Source: a virus
DNA length: 52,624 nt
Virus record (IMG/VR): IMGVR_UViG_3300045738_000739
Coordinates: 1 to 52,624 of that record
Reading direction: 5' to 3' (one strand)
This document shows, in pieces, positions 1 to 7,735 of the stretch. Under the pieces are notes generated by a model, which saw nothing but the letters and a program-made list of their open reading frames with translations, had not been told where the DNA came from and did no database searches. Position 1 is the first letter of the stretch. Every line of letters starts with the position of its first letter. The position numbers and the translations under genes are program-made.

Positions 1-122
1 CGAAGACGCTCAAGAATCGGCGACAATTCAGGTGGGCAACACGACGCATTGAGAATCATGTTGCAGGTCACCCGCCGCGCGTGCGCGTTTGCGGGTAGGT
101 TGTTGATCGTTGCTAGTGCCAT
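1..122 (-). CDS. Partial unknown protein running off the left edge
   Basis: An open frame starts with ATG at 122, preceded by GGAG eight bases upstream, and stays open to base 1 (about 40 codons). The visible peptide begins MALATINNLPANAHARR and later has a CC pair. I do not recognise it. It continues the one-directional gene order after a 56-base gap that carries a copy of the dispersed AATTGTCG motif at 159. The call rests only on the start, the ribosome site and the open frame. Confidence 0.45.
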   Translation of the reverse strand, partial: MALATINNLPANAHARRVTCNMILNASCCPPELSPILERL

Positions 123-178
123 TGTTTTAACTCCGTTTGCTTGGTTGCTTGGTCGGTCAATTGTCGTCGCTAACTGTG

Positions 179-388
179 CTAGTCAGCGTGCCCCGCGAAA
201 GCGCGAAGCCTCTCGGTTTCGAGACAGGCAGGGCAAAGATCCACTGACTCGTGGATCGTGCGCCGGTCGCTCGCCTTCAGACGACGACGAGCCATGCGCG
301 TGGCCCGCTTCTTGGGAGCCTCCTGGCAGCACGAGCAAACGTGCCCGTGCCCACGAAACCCTTTAATCCGCTTCTTGTGTGCGTCCAT
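179..388 (-). CDS. Small zinc-ribbon-like protein
   Basis: This is a basic protein of 69 residues. It has one cysteine cluster near the N-terminus (HVCSCC, about residues 17-22) and a second near the C-terminus (CPAC), the spacing expected of a small zinc ribbon or knuckle. Between them is a run rich in Arg and Lys, which would suit nucleic-acid binding. The start is placed at ATG 388 because AAGGAG lies six bases upstream; the GTG at 391 is too close to that site. It overlaps the end of the 84-residue gene by 26 bases in another frame. The specific role is unknown; small zinc proteins of this sort are common in phage early or accessory regions. Confidence 0.6.
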   Translation of the reverse strand: MDAHKKRIKGFRGHGHVCSCCQEAPKKRATRMARRRLKASDRRTIHESVDLCPACLETERLRAFAGHAD

Positions 389-617
389 CACGATCTCCTT
401 CTTGTGCCCGTAGTTGCTGACGTGACAGCTCGTAGTTTTCGCTGCACATCCAACACGAGCAAGGACGGCAACCTGTAGACGCCCACCTGCCTACACGCGC
501 TGGAGTATCACTCAGCGGGTGTACTACCCAGGATGGCGCGTTCAAGATGCCCAATACCTTGCGCGCGTTACGTTTTGCTCGTTGCTCTTTTGCGAGCCTG
601 TATCCTCGATCTCTCAT
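363..617 (-). CDS. Small basic protein with PCSCWMC motif
   Basis: The 84-residue product begins with a strongly basic helix-like stretch (about residues 2-22). It then has the motif PCSCWMC (about residues 52-58). I recognise this Cys-rich motif from many small uncharacterised bacterial and phage proteins (commonly PCSCWMCGNPR). The cysteines look like a metal site. The ATG at 617 follows AAAGG at a short spacing and lies one base after the stop of the preceding gene, so the genes are probably translated from one mRNA. The family's function is not known to me. Confidence 0.65.
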   Translation of the reverse strand: MRDRGYRLAKEQRAKRNARKVLGILNAPSWVVHPLSDTPARVGRWASTGCRPCSCWMCSENYELSRQQLRAQEGDRDGRTQEAD

Positions 618-618
618 T

Positions 619-1464
619 CTAACCTTTCTTCTGCTTCGGCTTAGGCTTCGCCTTCTTGTTCAAGTTGAAGAACCTGATCAGCGTCATGCGATGCCCTTGT
701 TGCCACTGCCCCGCGTTTCGCGTTCGCCGACCATCGTCGGCGAGCGCATGGCCCATGAGCGAGCGAAACATGTTGCTCGCAGTCGGCCACTCGTCACCCA
801 CTTTCACGTCAGTCCTATTTCCCTTGAATTGGAGCAGTTTGTACCCGCCGCCGGCTACGCACTCGATCTGGTAGAAACATTTCCCCCAGCCTCTTCCGCG
901 ATGGGTTTTGTGAACAGACAAGATGCGACCCTCGGCCCAGCCGGCTACCTGCGTCGGATGTTTGCAGCCTGCACCGACTCGGCGCATCTTGCCCTTTTTG
1001 GTAGCCTTTCTGGTGGCGACAATTGACACCTTGTCGTCTTCTTCGGAAGTCAACTCGGGGTCGATCCCGTCGCCGGTCAAGTCACCCGTCAGCTCGATGC
1101 CAGCCGTCAACTCCTCTTGATCTCCTTCTTCCACCAGCTCTGGCTCGGGCTTCGGTGGCTCAGCAACCGAGATTGTCTCTTTGTCGATCCGCACCAGATC
1201 CATAAACCACGTCAGCCAGTCAACGTCGTCTTCGGATACTGCGACGGTATCGGATTTGACGATGTTGATCGCCTTCGGACGCGCGCACTCCTCCAAGTCT
1301 TCTGCGATGGAACCGCTGCCGTTCTGGAACGACACCTCGTCGTCGGTGCCGTCTTCAAACGACAGCTTGAAACCGCAGATCACGGGATAGCCAGCGTCGT
1401 CAATCAGCTCCTCGCCGCTTTCAGCGCGGCGAGTGAGCAACGTGAACTCAGTCAAAACTCTCAT
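619..1464 (-). CDS. Unknown protein with acidic linker and basic C-terminus
   Basis: The product is 281 residues. The first 95 residues are a compact, mainly hydrophilic domain. An acidic, Pro/Glu-rich linker follows (about 96-145), then a Cys-containing domain with CKHP and KCFYQIEC, and the protein ends in a Lys-rich tail (KKAKPKPKQKK). The start is ATG 1464 because GGAGG lies five bases upstream; an upstream in-frame ATG at 1476 has no such site. The upstream gene's stop (TGA at 1466-1468) ends one base before this ATG, which suggests translational coupling. I do not recognise a family. The acidic linker and basic tail would suit a DNA- or protein-binding accessory factor, but that is inference. 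Confidence 0.6.
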   Translation of the reverse strand: MRVLTEFTLLTRRAESGEELIDDAGYPVICGFKLSFEDGTDDEVSFQNGSGSIAEDLEECARPKAINIVKSDTVAVSEDDVDWLTWFMDLVRIDKETISVAEPPKPEPELVEEGDQEELTAGIELTGDLTGDGIDPELTSEEDDKVSIVATRKATKKGKMRRVGAGCKHPTQVAGWAEGRILSVHKTHRGRGWGKCFYQIECVAGGGYKLLQFKGNRTDVKVGDEWPTASNMFRSLMGHALADDGRRTRNAGQWQQGHRMTLIRFFNLNKKAKPKPKQKKG

Positions 1465-1465
1465 A

Positions 1466-1705
1466 TCAGCCTCCATGCTTTTGCTCTGGGTATTGCAGCT
1501 CTTGGGAGTCTTCCCACGAAACCGCGAGCTTTTCGTTGTCCCACCGCACGCAGTAAATCACTGTGCATGGTGGAGCACCTACAGACGCCTGCACCAGAAT
1601 GTCCCCGGCACCTTTGTCCTTGTGTTCACAGGCACCCAACGCTTCCATCGTCGCCGCCTGCTCTGGGATCCCCAGACCCCAATTGTCCTTCTGTTTCTTG
1701 GCCAT
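1466..1705 (-). CDS. Small unknown protein
   Basis: A 79-residue protein starts at ATG 1705 with a strong GAGGAGG ribosome site. The N-terminus is basic (MAKKQKDNWGLG), followed by a helix around residues 13-25 and a C-terminal part with two cysteines (CTVIYC). The same frame stays open upstream to 1804, but only ATG 1705 has a good ribosome site. It is coupled to the 281-residue gene downstream. No function is assigned. Confidence 0.55.
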   Translation of the reverse strand: MAKKQKDNWGLGIPEQAATMEALGACEHKDKGAGDILVQASVGAPPCTVIYCVRWDNEKLAVSWEDSQELQYPEQKHGG

Positions 1706-1832
1706 GATTTTCCTCCTCTTGCTTGGCTTCGTAGCGAGTCTTGAGACTCGCGAATCTTTCCCGACCTGCTTCGGTCTTTGACCACTTCGTGCAGCCGCCA
1801 ACACATAAATCAGTGCCGACTCCCCCCCTCAC
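1626..1832 (-). CDS. Possible small protein with CVGGC motif
   Basis: A frame starting at GTG 1832 (weak AAGG five bases upstream) encodes CVGGC followed by a charged stretch ending EAKQEEENHG. It looks more protein-like than the other frames here. Its last 80 bases overlap the next gene and are probably non-informative. A run of seven G/C bases lies near the start (about 1822-1828). The frame also stays open upstream of the GTG for some codons without a usable start. It may be the remnant of a longer gene, or chance. Confidence 0.3.
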   Translation of the reverse strand: MRGGVGTDLCVGGCTKWSKTEAGRERFASLKTRYEAKQEEENHGQETEGQLGSGDPRAGGDDGSVGCL

Positions 1833-1889
1833 ATACGCCTTCGCCAGCTCTTGTTTGATCTCTCCTCCCAGGAGAGTTGAGTTTAGAAA

Positions 1890-1976
1890 TCATATAGGTC
1901 TCAAACATTTGAGACACCTGGCGAACTTCTCACCGGGAAACTGACTTGCGTTGAACTGATTAGTGAACGGGTTCAT
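1890..1976 (-). CDS. Possible 28-residue peptide ending in CLKC
   Basis: An ATG at 1976 follows AGAGG at eight bases and opens a 28-codon frame, starting MNPFTNQFN and ending in a CLKCLRPI stretch. The last codons fall on the inverted repeat at 1898-1915. The context (after the primase gene, ahead of small accessory genes) fits a small leader or zinc-knuckle peptide. Length alone gives little support. Confidence 0.25.
   Translation of the reverse strand: MNPFTNQFNASQFPGEKFARCLKCLRPI
1898..1915. repeat. 18-bp inverted repeat in a 240-bp gap
   Basis: The sequence GTCTCAAACATTTGAGAC has perfect 8-bp arms around a 2-bp centre. It lies in the largest gene-poor stretch of the window (1833-2072), between the primase gene and the small left-hand genes. 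No U-run follows on either strand, so an intrinsic terminator is unlikely. An operator-like protein site or RNA processing hairpin is possible. The same gap also holds a copy of the AATTGTCG motif at 2007 and, at 1860-1876, a small 7-bp hairpin. Confidence 0.5.
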
Positions 1977-2072
1977 GATCTTCGCCTCTACAGGTCTGTA
2001 TGCGCGAATTGTCGCACTGCTCCTGCACTACTAAAGACGGATACGACCTGGCAGCGAACCGGAACTGCAAGC

Positions 2073-3128
2073 TCAACTTTTATTGATGTATCTCAAACCC
2101 TTTAGATTACTGGACTTCTTGGCAGATTGGAGGGGTTGCACTGCCCCCGAACCGGGGCAGTTAGCCGACAATTCGAGACATGCACTTTTTCCAAGCTCAG
2201 CCGGATCGGTGCCTGACGGACACCGCGCCACGCGCACGGGCAGGAACGACGCGAGCAGCCCCGCTGCCGCCCTTCCGCCTTTGTCCCCGGCATCGTCCCC
2301 GTCGTACATCACGACGACTTCAGACGGACTCAGGGACGACAGGAGGTATGCTTGCGCGAGACTGAGCGAGCTGCCCATCGTCGCCACGAACTGTGGACCG
2401 CACACCACCGCGTCCAGCGGACCCTCGACAAGATAAATTGGCTCACCTGGACGGCACAGATGAAGCCCGACCAGCACCTCATTTCGAGTCGCGCAGCCAG
2501 GCACAATTGTCAGCCCCCACTCGGCGTGTTTGTCGGGTGCCGGTAAATTGATGACTTTGATCTTGCTCGCGCCGGTATCCCGCGCGATCCAATACACGAA
2601 TCTTCGGGTGAGATCCCACACCGGAATGAGTAGCCGCCCGGTCAAAAGCCGGTCAGCTTTTGACCCGCTTCGGTCACCCCGGAGAGACGACAATCCGAAC
2701 AGCCGGCAATTGTCGTCGGAGATCCCACGCTCCCGCGCGTACCGCTCAGCTCGTCCGTCGAGCTGCCAAGTCGTCCCCGGTGGCGCAGCCGCTTCAGGCA
2801 GTAGGCGTTGCATGGCCGCACTCGCCTTCTCACGCTCTAACGGCTCGACGTGGGTGCCAACACCCATCGCTGCCTGCTCGACCACCCTGGCCCCTTCTGC
2901 GGGTCCAGAACCAAGCACCGCTCCGACGAGCACGGCTGGGTGTCGCCCACGAAATCCGCAAACCCAGCACTGGAACGCCATCTTGAGCACATTGACAGCG
3001 AACTTGTCGCGCCCGCATCGCGGACAGTCGCAGATCCATTCGTTGCCGGATTTCGAGTAGCAAGTGATGTGTCGGTCGAGCCATCCCGCAAGATTGAATC
3101 GCCGATCGATAGGCGACAATTGGCTCAT
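2073..3128 (-). CDS. DnaG-type primase (zinc finger plus TOPRIM)
   Basis: This 351-residue protein would synthesise RNA primers at the phage replication fork. A zinc finger occupies about residues 33-57 (CPRC, then CWVC 16 residues later), the CHC2-type site of DnaG/phage primases that recognises template. The TOPRIM fold follows: the conserved acidic residue is in LVEGPLDA (about 232-240) and the metal-binding DxD is in YDGDDAG (about 275-281). There is no helicase domain, so it is a stand-alone primase, shorter than bacterial DnaG. The start ATG overlaps the stop of the DnaB-like helicase gene (ATGA), the natural partner. The C-terminus after about 320 is low in recognisable features and may bind the helicase. 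Confidence 0.9.
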   Translation of the reverse strand: MSQLSPIDRRFNLAGWLDRHITCYSKSGNEWICDCPRCGRDKFAVNVLKMAFQCWVCGFRGRHPAVLVGAVLGSGPAEGARVVEQAAMGVGTHVEPLEREKASAAMQRLLPEAAAPPGTTWQLDGRAERYARERGISDDNCRLFGLSSLRGDRSGSKADRLLTGRLLIPVWDLTRRFVYWIARDTGASKIKVINLPAPDKHAEWGLTIVPGCATRNEVLVGLHLCRPGEPIYLVEGPLDAVVCGPQFVATMGSSLSLAQAYLLSSLSPSEVVVMYDGDDAGDKGGRAAAGLLASFLPVRVARCPSGTDPAELGKSACLELSANCPGSGAVQPLQSAKKSSNLKGLRYINKS

Positions 3129-4483
3129 CGCCCATTAACCGGCGGCGGTGGCGGCGGTGGTTCGCCTTGATACCCTAGATCACTGAACCCGCCGCGCTCG
3201 TAATCTGTCTTCACCCGCACGAGCACGCCATCTTCAGCGTCCCGATACTTGCCGAGATAGACGCGCGCCAGCCTGCTCTGCTGCTCGTCAATCGTCCGGT
3301 TGATCGACAGGATTATGTCGGACACACGAACCTTCTCGTAACAGTCGGCAACGTCGCGCGGGCGCAAGACATGCTCTCTGTTGTCGGCTCCTTTGTCGGG
3401 CCTGACAGCTTGCGTCGGTGAGCACACTGCGTAGCCGCGATGCCCGCGAAACTCGATGCGTTCCGACAGAGCTTTGAGCTGCCGGAAGCTGGTCTTCTGG
3501 CGCATATACTCCGACTCCCCCTCGCTATGCAGAAGGTCACCGTAATCAACGATGATCAAGTCTGGCACCCACCCGTGGTTCAGCCTCAGATCCTTGATCT
3601 CGGATAGCAGATCAGCGTAGCTCGCCTGCCACGCTTCACCGTCGTTGAACCCCCGCGTCACCAGATTCGATCCGAGCACCCGGTATTCGCGCTGCATCGT
3701 CGCCATCATGCTGGAGTCGATGTCGCCGCGCTTGACTCGCGCATACACGGTCTCGGCGAACCGGGCTTCGTAGCGATCTTCAGTCTTGCCCCTGCCACCT
3801 TCCAGCACGAAGTGGAGCACCTTCCGGCGAATACGAGCTGCAACGAATCCACGCTGAACGCACCAAAATGTTTTACCGATGCCGCTGTACGCCATGACGA
3901 CTTCCAGCTCACCGCTCGCGAGCCCGCCGCCCATCGACTTGTCTATCTTGTCGATCCCGCATGGGTTACCAGCTCGATTGTTCTCGTTCGCCATCCGTCT
4001 GAATTGTCGTTCGCCGAACTCGGTAAAGAACCACGAGCGGTCAGCCAGCTCCAACTGGATCGCACCCATCTCTTCGATGCGTGCCATCATTCGGCTCATC
4101 GCTTCGTCCGTGTTCCCGTCGTTCCACGATTGCCGGGCTTCCTCAAACCCTAGATGGAACACTTGTCGCCTCGCCCACTCGACCACCTGATCGCGGACGT
4201 ACTCAGAGTCGCGCCAGTCAACATCGGTTTCAATGATGGAATCCGCGCCGACAATTGCAGGATCGTCAGCCATCAGCCGCAGTCGTTCAGTCTTGAGCTT
4301 CAGCATCGATGGATTGTCGTCTACCGAAACGATCTGCCAGGCCCACAGGCTAGCCGGGTCGGTCCAGCCCAATTGACCCGCCCGCATGAACCGCTCGACA
4401 AGAACACGGAGCCCATGATCGTCCATCATCGCTCTGATCAATTGCCGCTGGAATGCGACTCCAAACTCATCAGCCCCCTGCAT
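3125..4483 (-). CDS. DnaB-like replicative helicase
   Basis: This 452-residue RecA-fold ATPase is expected to unwind DNA at the replication fork as a hexamer. An N-terminal helical region (about 1-150) resembles the primase-binding domain of DnaB-type proteins. The ATPase core has Walker A in YSGIGKT (about 199-205), preceded by GGGLASGELEVV as in DnaB/RadA. Walker B is in LIIVDYGDLL (about 309-318), with a sensor-like SPTQA motif further on. The ribosome site AGGAAGGT lies before ATG 4483. The gene overlaps the preceding gene by 14 bases and the primase by 4. The C-terminus ends in a short polyproline run. The family is clear, and oligomeric state is inferred from the family. Confidence 0.87.
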   Translation of the reverse strand: MQGADEFGVAFQRQLIRAMMDDHGLRVLVERFMRAGQLGWTDPASLWAWQIVSVDDNPSMLKLKTERLRLMADDPAIVGADSIIETDVDWRDSEYVRDQVVEWARRQVFHLGFEEARQSWNDGNTDEAMSRMMARIEEMGAIQLELADRSWFFTEFGERQFRRMANENNRAGNPCGIDKIDKSMGGGLASGELEVVMAYSGIGKTFWCVQRGFVAARIRRKVLHFVLEGGRGKTEDRYEARFAETVYARVKRGDIDSSMMATMQREYRVLGSNLVTRGFNDGEAWQASYADLLSEIKDLRLNHGWVPDLIIVDYGDLLHSEGESEYMRQKTSFRQLKALSERIEFRGHRGYAVCSPTQAVRPDKGADNREHVLRPRDVADCYEKVRVSDIILSINRTIDEQQSRLARVYLGKYRDAEDGVLVRVKTDYERGGFSDLGYQGEPPPPPPPVNGR

Positions 4484-4994
4484 GCCTGACCTTCCTGATC
4501 TGCAACGGTAGAGCAGTTTTGCAGTCTACTGCCAGCGCACATGCTCGGCACCATACACTCTGCGGATGCCAGCCCAGCGTGATGTCGTGGGACGCTAGGC
4601 AAACTTCGGGAGTCGCCGCAAATTCAGCCTTCGCTGACTCGGACAAAACCGTGAGTGTGATGTCGCGATCCGTGTCCTCGACCACAGCATCCGACAGCTT
4701 TTCATCGAGCTGCGTGCTCGCCTGTTTGCCATCGCCGAACTCACGGAACTTCGCAAGGAACCCCGGCTGCACTTGGTACAGTCGAGCAAGCGGCACTCGG
4801 AAGCGCCAACCCGTCGCATCGTGACGCGAACGGATGAAACGATCAGGGTCGATGCTGTTGGAGCCGCAGAATTTGAGAAAGCCTTCGCACTGTGCAAGTG
4901 CATTCGTTGTGACTTTGCGAGGAAAGACGCGCAGCCCGTCGCAGAAGCGTGCGGTCAGTCGGTTATACAGACGAAGGCATTCTCTTGCGTTCAT
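4470..4994 (-). CDS. Unknown replication-module protein with Cys-rich C-terminus
   Basis: Starting at ATG 4994, which overlaps the upstream stop as ATGA, the protein is 174 residues. No good ribosome site exists for the longer frame upstream, so coupling to the previous gene is likely. The C-terminal third holds several cysteines (VCLAS, WCRACALAVDC), possibly a zinc site. It sits between an unknown gene and the DnaB-like helicase, so a helicase-loading or accessory role is conceivable, but nothing in the sequence shows it. Confidence 0.6.
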   Translation of the reverse strand: MNARECLRLYNRLTARFCDGLRVFPRKVTTNALAQCEGFLKFCGSNSIDPDRFIRSRHDATGWRFRVPLARLYQVQPGFLAKFREFGDGKQASTQLDEKLSDAVVEDTDRDITLTVLSESAKAEFAATPEVCLASHDITLGWHPQSVWCRACALAVDCKTALPLQIRKVRHAGG

Positions 4995-5458
4995 TCCTCG
5001 CGCATGCCCGCAACAAATTTCTGTGCATCGAGACATCCGCTTGTCGCGTTCTCGCCGCCGACCACAATGTCGTAGTCGAGCCATTCCGGCACAGCTTCGA
5101 TGCCGTCGCTCTTGCACTGCTCTTCGTACTGAGCGAACACCTCTTGAAGACGCGCCGCAAGCGGACCCGCGCAGCCGCGCAGCAATTGATCGACCCGCAG
5201 CATAAACCAGCGATGCCCCTTCTCCTGATAAAACGACAGCAGCCCCTCGCTCGTGAGCACTGGGATGCCTTGGGAGTCAGGCGACTTCCACAGCACAGCC
5301 GTGCCTTCGGGATTGATGACAGGCGCGATCTCAGGACCACGCCAGCCAAGCTCGTACAGCTTGGTCAGGATGTTCGCCACGTCGTCAGCGTCGTGCTCCA
5401 CCGTCAAAAAGCTCCAGCCAGATTTACCGATTCGTTTGTTCCAACCATTGGGTTGCAT
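4991..5458 (-). CDS. Unknown replication-module protein
   Basis: The protein is 155 residues from ATG 5458, chosen because AGGAGG lies about nine bases upstream; the frame is open further, but without a start site. It looks soluble, with aromatic-rich segments (GWSFLTVEH, RWFMLRVDQLL) and an acidic C-terminal half. There is no known motif. It lies between the SF2 helicase and DnaB-like helicase genes in the same direction. Its stop overlaps the next start. Its role is unassigned. Confidence 0.62.
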   Translation of the reverse strand: MQPNGWNKRIGKSGWSFLTVEHDADDVANILTKLYELGWRGPEIAPVINPEGTAVLWKSPDSQGIPVLTSEGLLSFYQEKGHRWFMLRVDQLLRGCAGPLAARLQEVFAQYEEQCKSDGIEAVPEWLDYDIVVGGENATSGCLDAQKFVAGMREE

Positions 5459-5507
5459 ATTATTCTGTCCTCCTGTTCTCCTGTATGGGTCTACCCGCAC
5501 AAGAATC

Positions 5508-7052
5508 CTATTGTCGTCCAAGCCACTGCTTGAAGCTCGGCACATCCAGAACGCTCGACTCGAAACAATCCTCTTCGCGGTAAAGCATCATGCGATGAAC
5601 ACTGTGCTCAAGAAGTTTCGGATGATGCAAATCAACCACGTCCACGATGATCCCAGTTCGCTTGCCACGGCTCTCGGTCAAGACTCGAAAATAGTCTTGC
5701 TTGACCTTCACTCTCGACTTCCCCCCTGCCGCATACACCAGGGCATCTGCGGCAGGCACGTCCCGACCCTCGCCGATTACGGATGTGCCTACCACGGCTG
5801 GGACCACGCCAGACGACAATTGCCGAAGCCGCTCATCGACCACTTCGTTGTCGCGACCATCGACTTCGACTGCGCCTGGAATCATCCCGGCAAGCACTTC
5901 CGCATGCCCGATCTGCTTCGTCAGCACGAGCACCCGACAACCTGCTTCGATCAAAGTAGTGGCGGCAGACGCCAGGATCGCGTTGCGCTCTCCGTTCTCC
6001 ACGACTCCGATCCGATAGCTCGTCTTATTGTCGGCTATCGTTGAGCCGGGACAACGGAGCATCGCGATCCGCGCCGGCACCAGTCTTCCAAGCTCGACCA
6101 TCTCCGAAACCGAACGACTAAACGCCGACCGGCCCAACACGCCGGCCATCTCCATGTCGCGACCGTCTGCCCGATAATGCGTGCCCGTCAGACCTAGCCG
6201 CCAATACGCGCCCGTGAGCTTTTCACTGACCGCCTGCCAAGTCGCGGCAGCCGCATGGTGAAACTCGTCAAGGACGAGTAGCTGCCGCGCGTGAAGATTC
6301 GGCAGTGTGATCGCTGTTTGGGGTGTGGCCACCCAAACGAGCGCATTAAGCAATTGTCGCCTTTCTTTCGCGTTGGGTTTCCCGCGCTGGCCGAACACAC
6401 TTCGATCAGGAAAGAACTCGCGAAACGCTGCAACTGTTTGAGTGACGAGACCGACCGCTGGCGTGACGTAAAGCGTGGGCACGCCTAGCTGGGCGACAAT
6501 TGCCATCGCGATGCGCGTTTTACCGGAACGCGGTGGAAGATCGATAACGCCACGACCCGCTTGAACGAATGCCTCAACCGCTTCGCGCTGGTAAGCGTAG
6601 AGGTCGGGGGTTGGCAGTGGAGTGCCACAAGGTGGATCTCCACGATTGTCGTCTAATGCGAAAGGGGTCTCACACCGAATCCGCAACTGCCTTCTGACCA
6701 AGGCGAGCAAGCCAGTCGGAAATGAGCCGTCGCCCTTTACCATCCTCACCCACCCGTCCCAGATCCCACGCTGCCGCAGTACACGCTCCAGCATCGCAGG
6801 CGTGAGCACGGATTGAGCCAGATCAGCATCCGTGAGAGCTTGAGACACCGTGCTGTCGGCCCAGAGCCGTCGCAGGTCGGTCACCGACCCGTAGCGGCGA
6901 CTTCGGCTGAAAAAGGCTTTGATGGTCCGCTGCGCGTCGAGCGTCGGCATCACCTGTTCCTGGTAGGCAACTCCGTGACGCACGATGCGCAGATGGTCAG
7001 TCGAAATATCTTCGATCTTCGACCACACGTTCCCGACGACAATTCGCGTCAT
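5508..7052 (-). CDS. SF2 DNA/RNA helicase (UvsW/XPB-like)
   Basis: This 514-residue superfamily 2 helicase has a Q-like motif YAYQREAV (about 153-160) and Walker A LPPRSGKTR (about 172-180). Motif II is the DEFH box (about 262-265) and motif III is LTGT (about 288-291). The second lobe carries VGTSVIGEGRDVP, typical of motif V, so both RecA-like lobes are present. The roughly 130-residue N-terminal extension before motif I is lineage-specific. Phage relatives such as T4 UvsW remodel replication and recombination intermediates, which suits the position in the replication module. The start overlaps the stop of the HTH gene (ATGA). The C-terminal arginine-finger motif is not obvious to me. Confidence 0.87.
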   Translation of the reverse strand: MTRIVVGNVWSKIEDISTDHLRIVRHGVAYQEQVMPTLDAQRTIKAFFSRSRRYGSVTDLRRLWADSTVSQALTDADLAQSVLTPAMLERVLRQRGIWDGWVRMVKGDGSFPTGLLALVRRQLRIRCETPFALDDNRGDPPCGTPLPTPDLYAYQREAVEAFVQAGRGVIDLPPRSGKTRIAMAIVAQLGVPTLYVTPAVGLVTQTVAAFREFFPDRSVFGQRGKPNAKERRQLLNALVWVATPQTAITLPNLHARQLLVLDEFHHAAAATWQAVSEKLTGAYWRLGLTGTHYRADGRDMEMAGVLGRSAFSRSVSEMVELGRLVPARIAMLRCPGSTIADNKTSYRIGVVENGERNAILASAATTLIEAGCRVLVLTKQIGHAEVLAGMIPGAVEVDGRDNEVVDERLRQLSSGVVPAVVGTSVIGEGRDVPAADALVYAAGGKSRVKVKQDYFRVLTESRGKRTGIIVDVVDLHHPKLLEHSVHRMMLYREEDCFESSVLDVPSFKQWLGRQ

Positions 7053-7408
7053 AGGATCGTGTAGAGGTTAACTTTGCGAGCCGATGAAAAGAATCGCTTC
7101 GACCGCTCGATGAATGCAGCCGACTCCAGCGTAGCCAGCGCACGGAACACCGTGGCTCGACTGAACCCGGTGATCCTGCACAGCGTCTTGACTTTGGGGT
7201 AGCACTTGCCCGTGTATCGCCCGGCGAACAGGCACAGGCTAACGTAGACGCAACGCTGCGCTGGCGTCAGTCGGCGGTAACGGTTGCTGTCAACGTCCGA
7301 CATGCGGACGACCCCGAACGAGTCTTTCCGCTTGTCCTCGACAGCAAATTCGTCTGTGGACGTGGCAGCCATACACACGAGTATGTGTGTGGCGTGGCCA
7401 CCATCCAC
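7049..7408 (-). CDS. Winged helix-turn-helix protein (replication initiator-like)
   Basis: The protein has up to 119 residues. Its C-terminal part forms a winged-helix HTH: a helix around RRLTPAQRCVYVSLCLF, then YPKVKTLCRITGFSRATVFRAL (with the recognition helix) and a wing. This resembles the HTH domains of phage replisome organisers and plasmid/phage initiators, and its position directly before the helicase and primase genes fits such a role. A transcription regulator is the alternative. The start is uncertain: neither ATG 7408 nor the internal ATGs (VCMAATST, VRMSDVD) has a convincing ribosome site. It is a candidate reader of the dispersed motif, but only by elimination. Confidence 0.7.
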   Translation of the reverse strand: MDGGHATHILVCMAATSTDEFAVEDKRKDSFGVVRMSDVDSNRYRRLTPAQRCVYVSLCLFAGRYTGKCYPKVKTLCRITGFSRATVFRALATLESAAFIERSKRFFSSARKVNLYTIL

Positions 7409-7423
7409 GTCCGTGTCACGAGG

Positions 7424-7654
7424 CTATTCCTCTTCTTCTTCCTCTTCCTCTTCTTCCTCGACTCCGTTGTCACGCAGCCCAAGAGGACGATAGGTGTCGA
7501 GCCCAGCCGTCGCCAGCAAGAGACCTTCGATGGTCATCAATGTCTCCATGGAAATACTGAGCCCGTAGTGCTCACTAACTTCCCGCAACACTGCGATGCC
7601 GATGCCGATGACCAAAAGCCACAGCCTTGTCGATTGTTTTCTATTCTGCTCCAT
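7424..7654 (-). CDS. Small membrane protein with poly-Glu tail, holin-like
   Basis: The protein has 76 residues from ATG 7654, with GGAGGT seven bases upstream. There are two hydrophobic segments: RLWLLVIGIGIAVLREV (about 9-25), and a second more amphipathic one, TLMTIEGLLLATAGL (about 37-51). A short soluble part follows and the protein ends in 11 glutamates. The layout recalls small phage holins and holin-like proteins (SRKLW... then two helices), and it lies directly after the tail-tip genes, where lysis genes often sit. No endolysin was found nearby, so the lysis role is tentative. The acidic tail would lie in the cytoplasm if both ends face inward. Confidence 0.5.
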   Translation of the reverse strand: MEQNRKQSTRLWLLVIGIGIAVLREVSEHYGLSISMETLMTIEGLLLATAGLDTYRPLGLRDNGVEEEEEEEEEEE

Positions 7655-7735
7655 GTGAAACACCTCCGACTGAGTTATACTCCAATTGTCGCCTAATTGC
7701 GCGGCACCCCCATCATCTTGTGTTGTTCTTCCACA

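Noticed and set aside
1860-1876. Hairpin as an intrinsic terminator
   Set aside because: The 7-bp stem has no U-run on either strand and sits where transcription seems to continue.
5253-6044. Plus-strand open frame of 263 codons
   Set aside because: It is antisense to the SF2 helicase with clear motifs in the minus strand, and has no protein pattern of its own.
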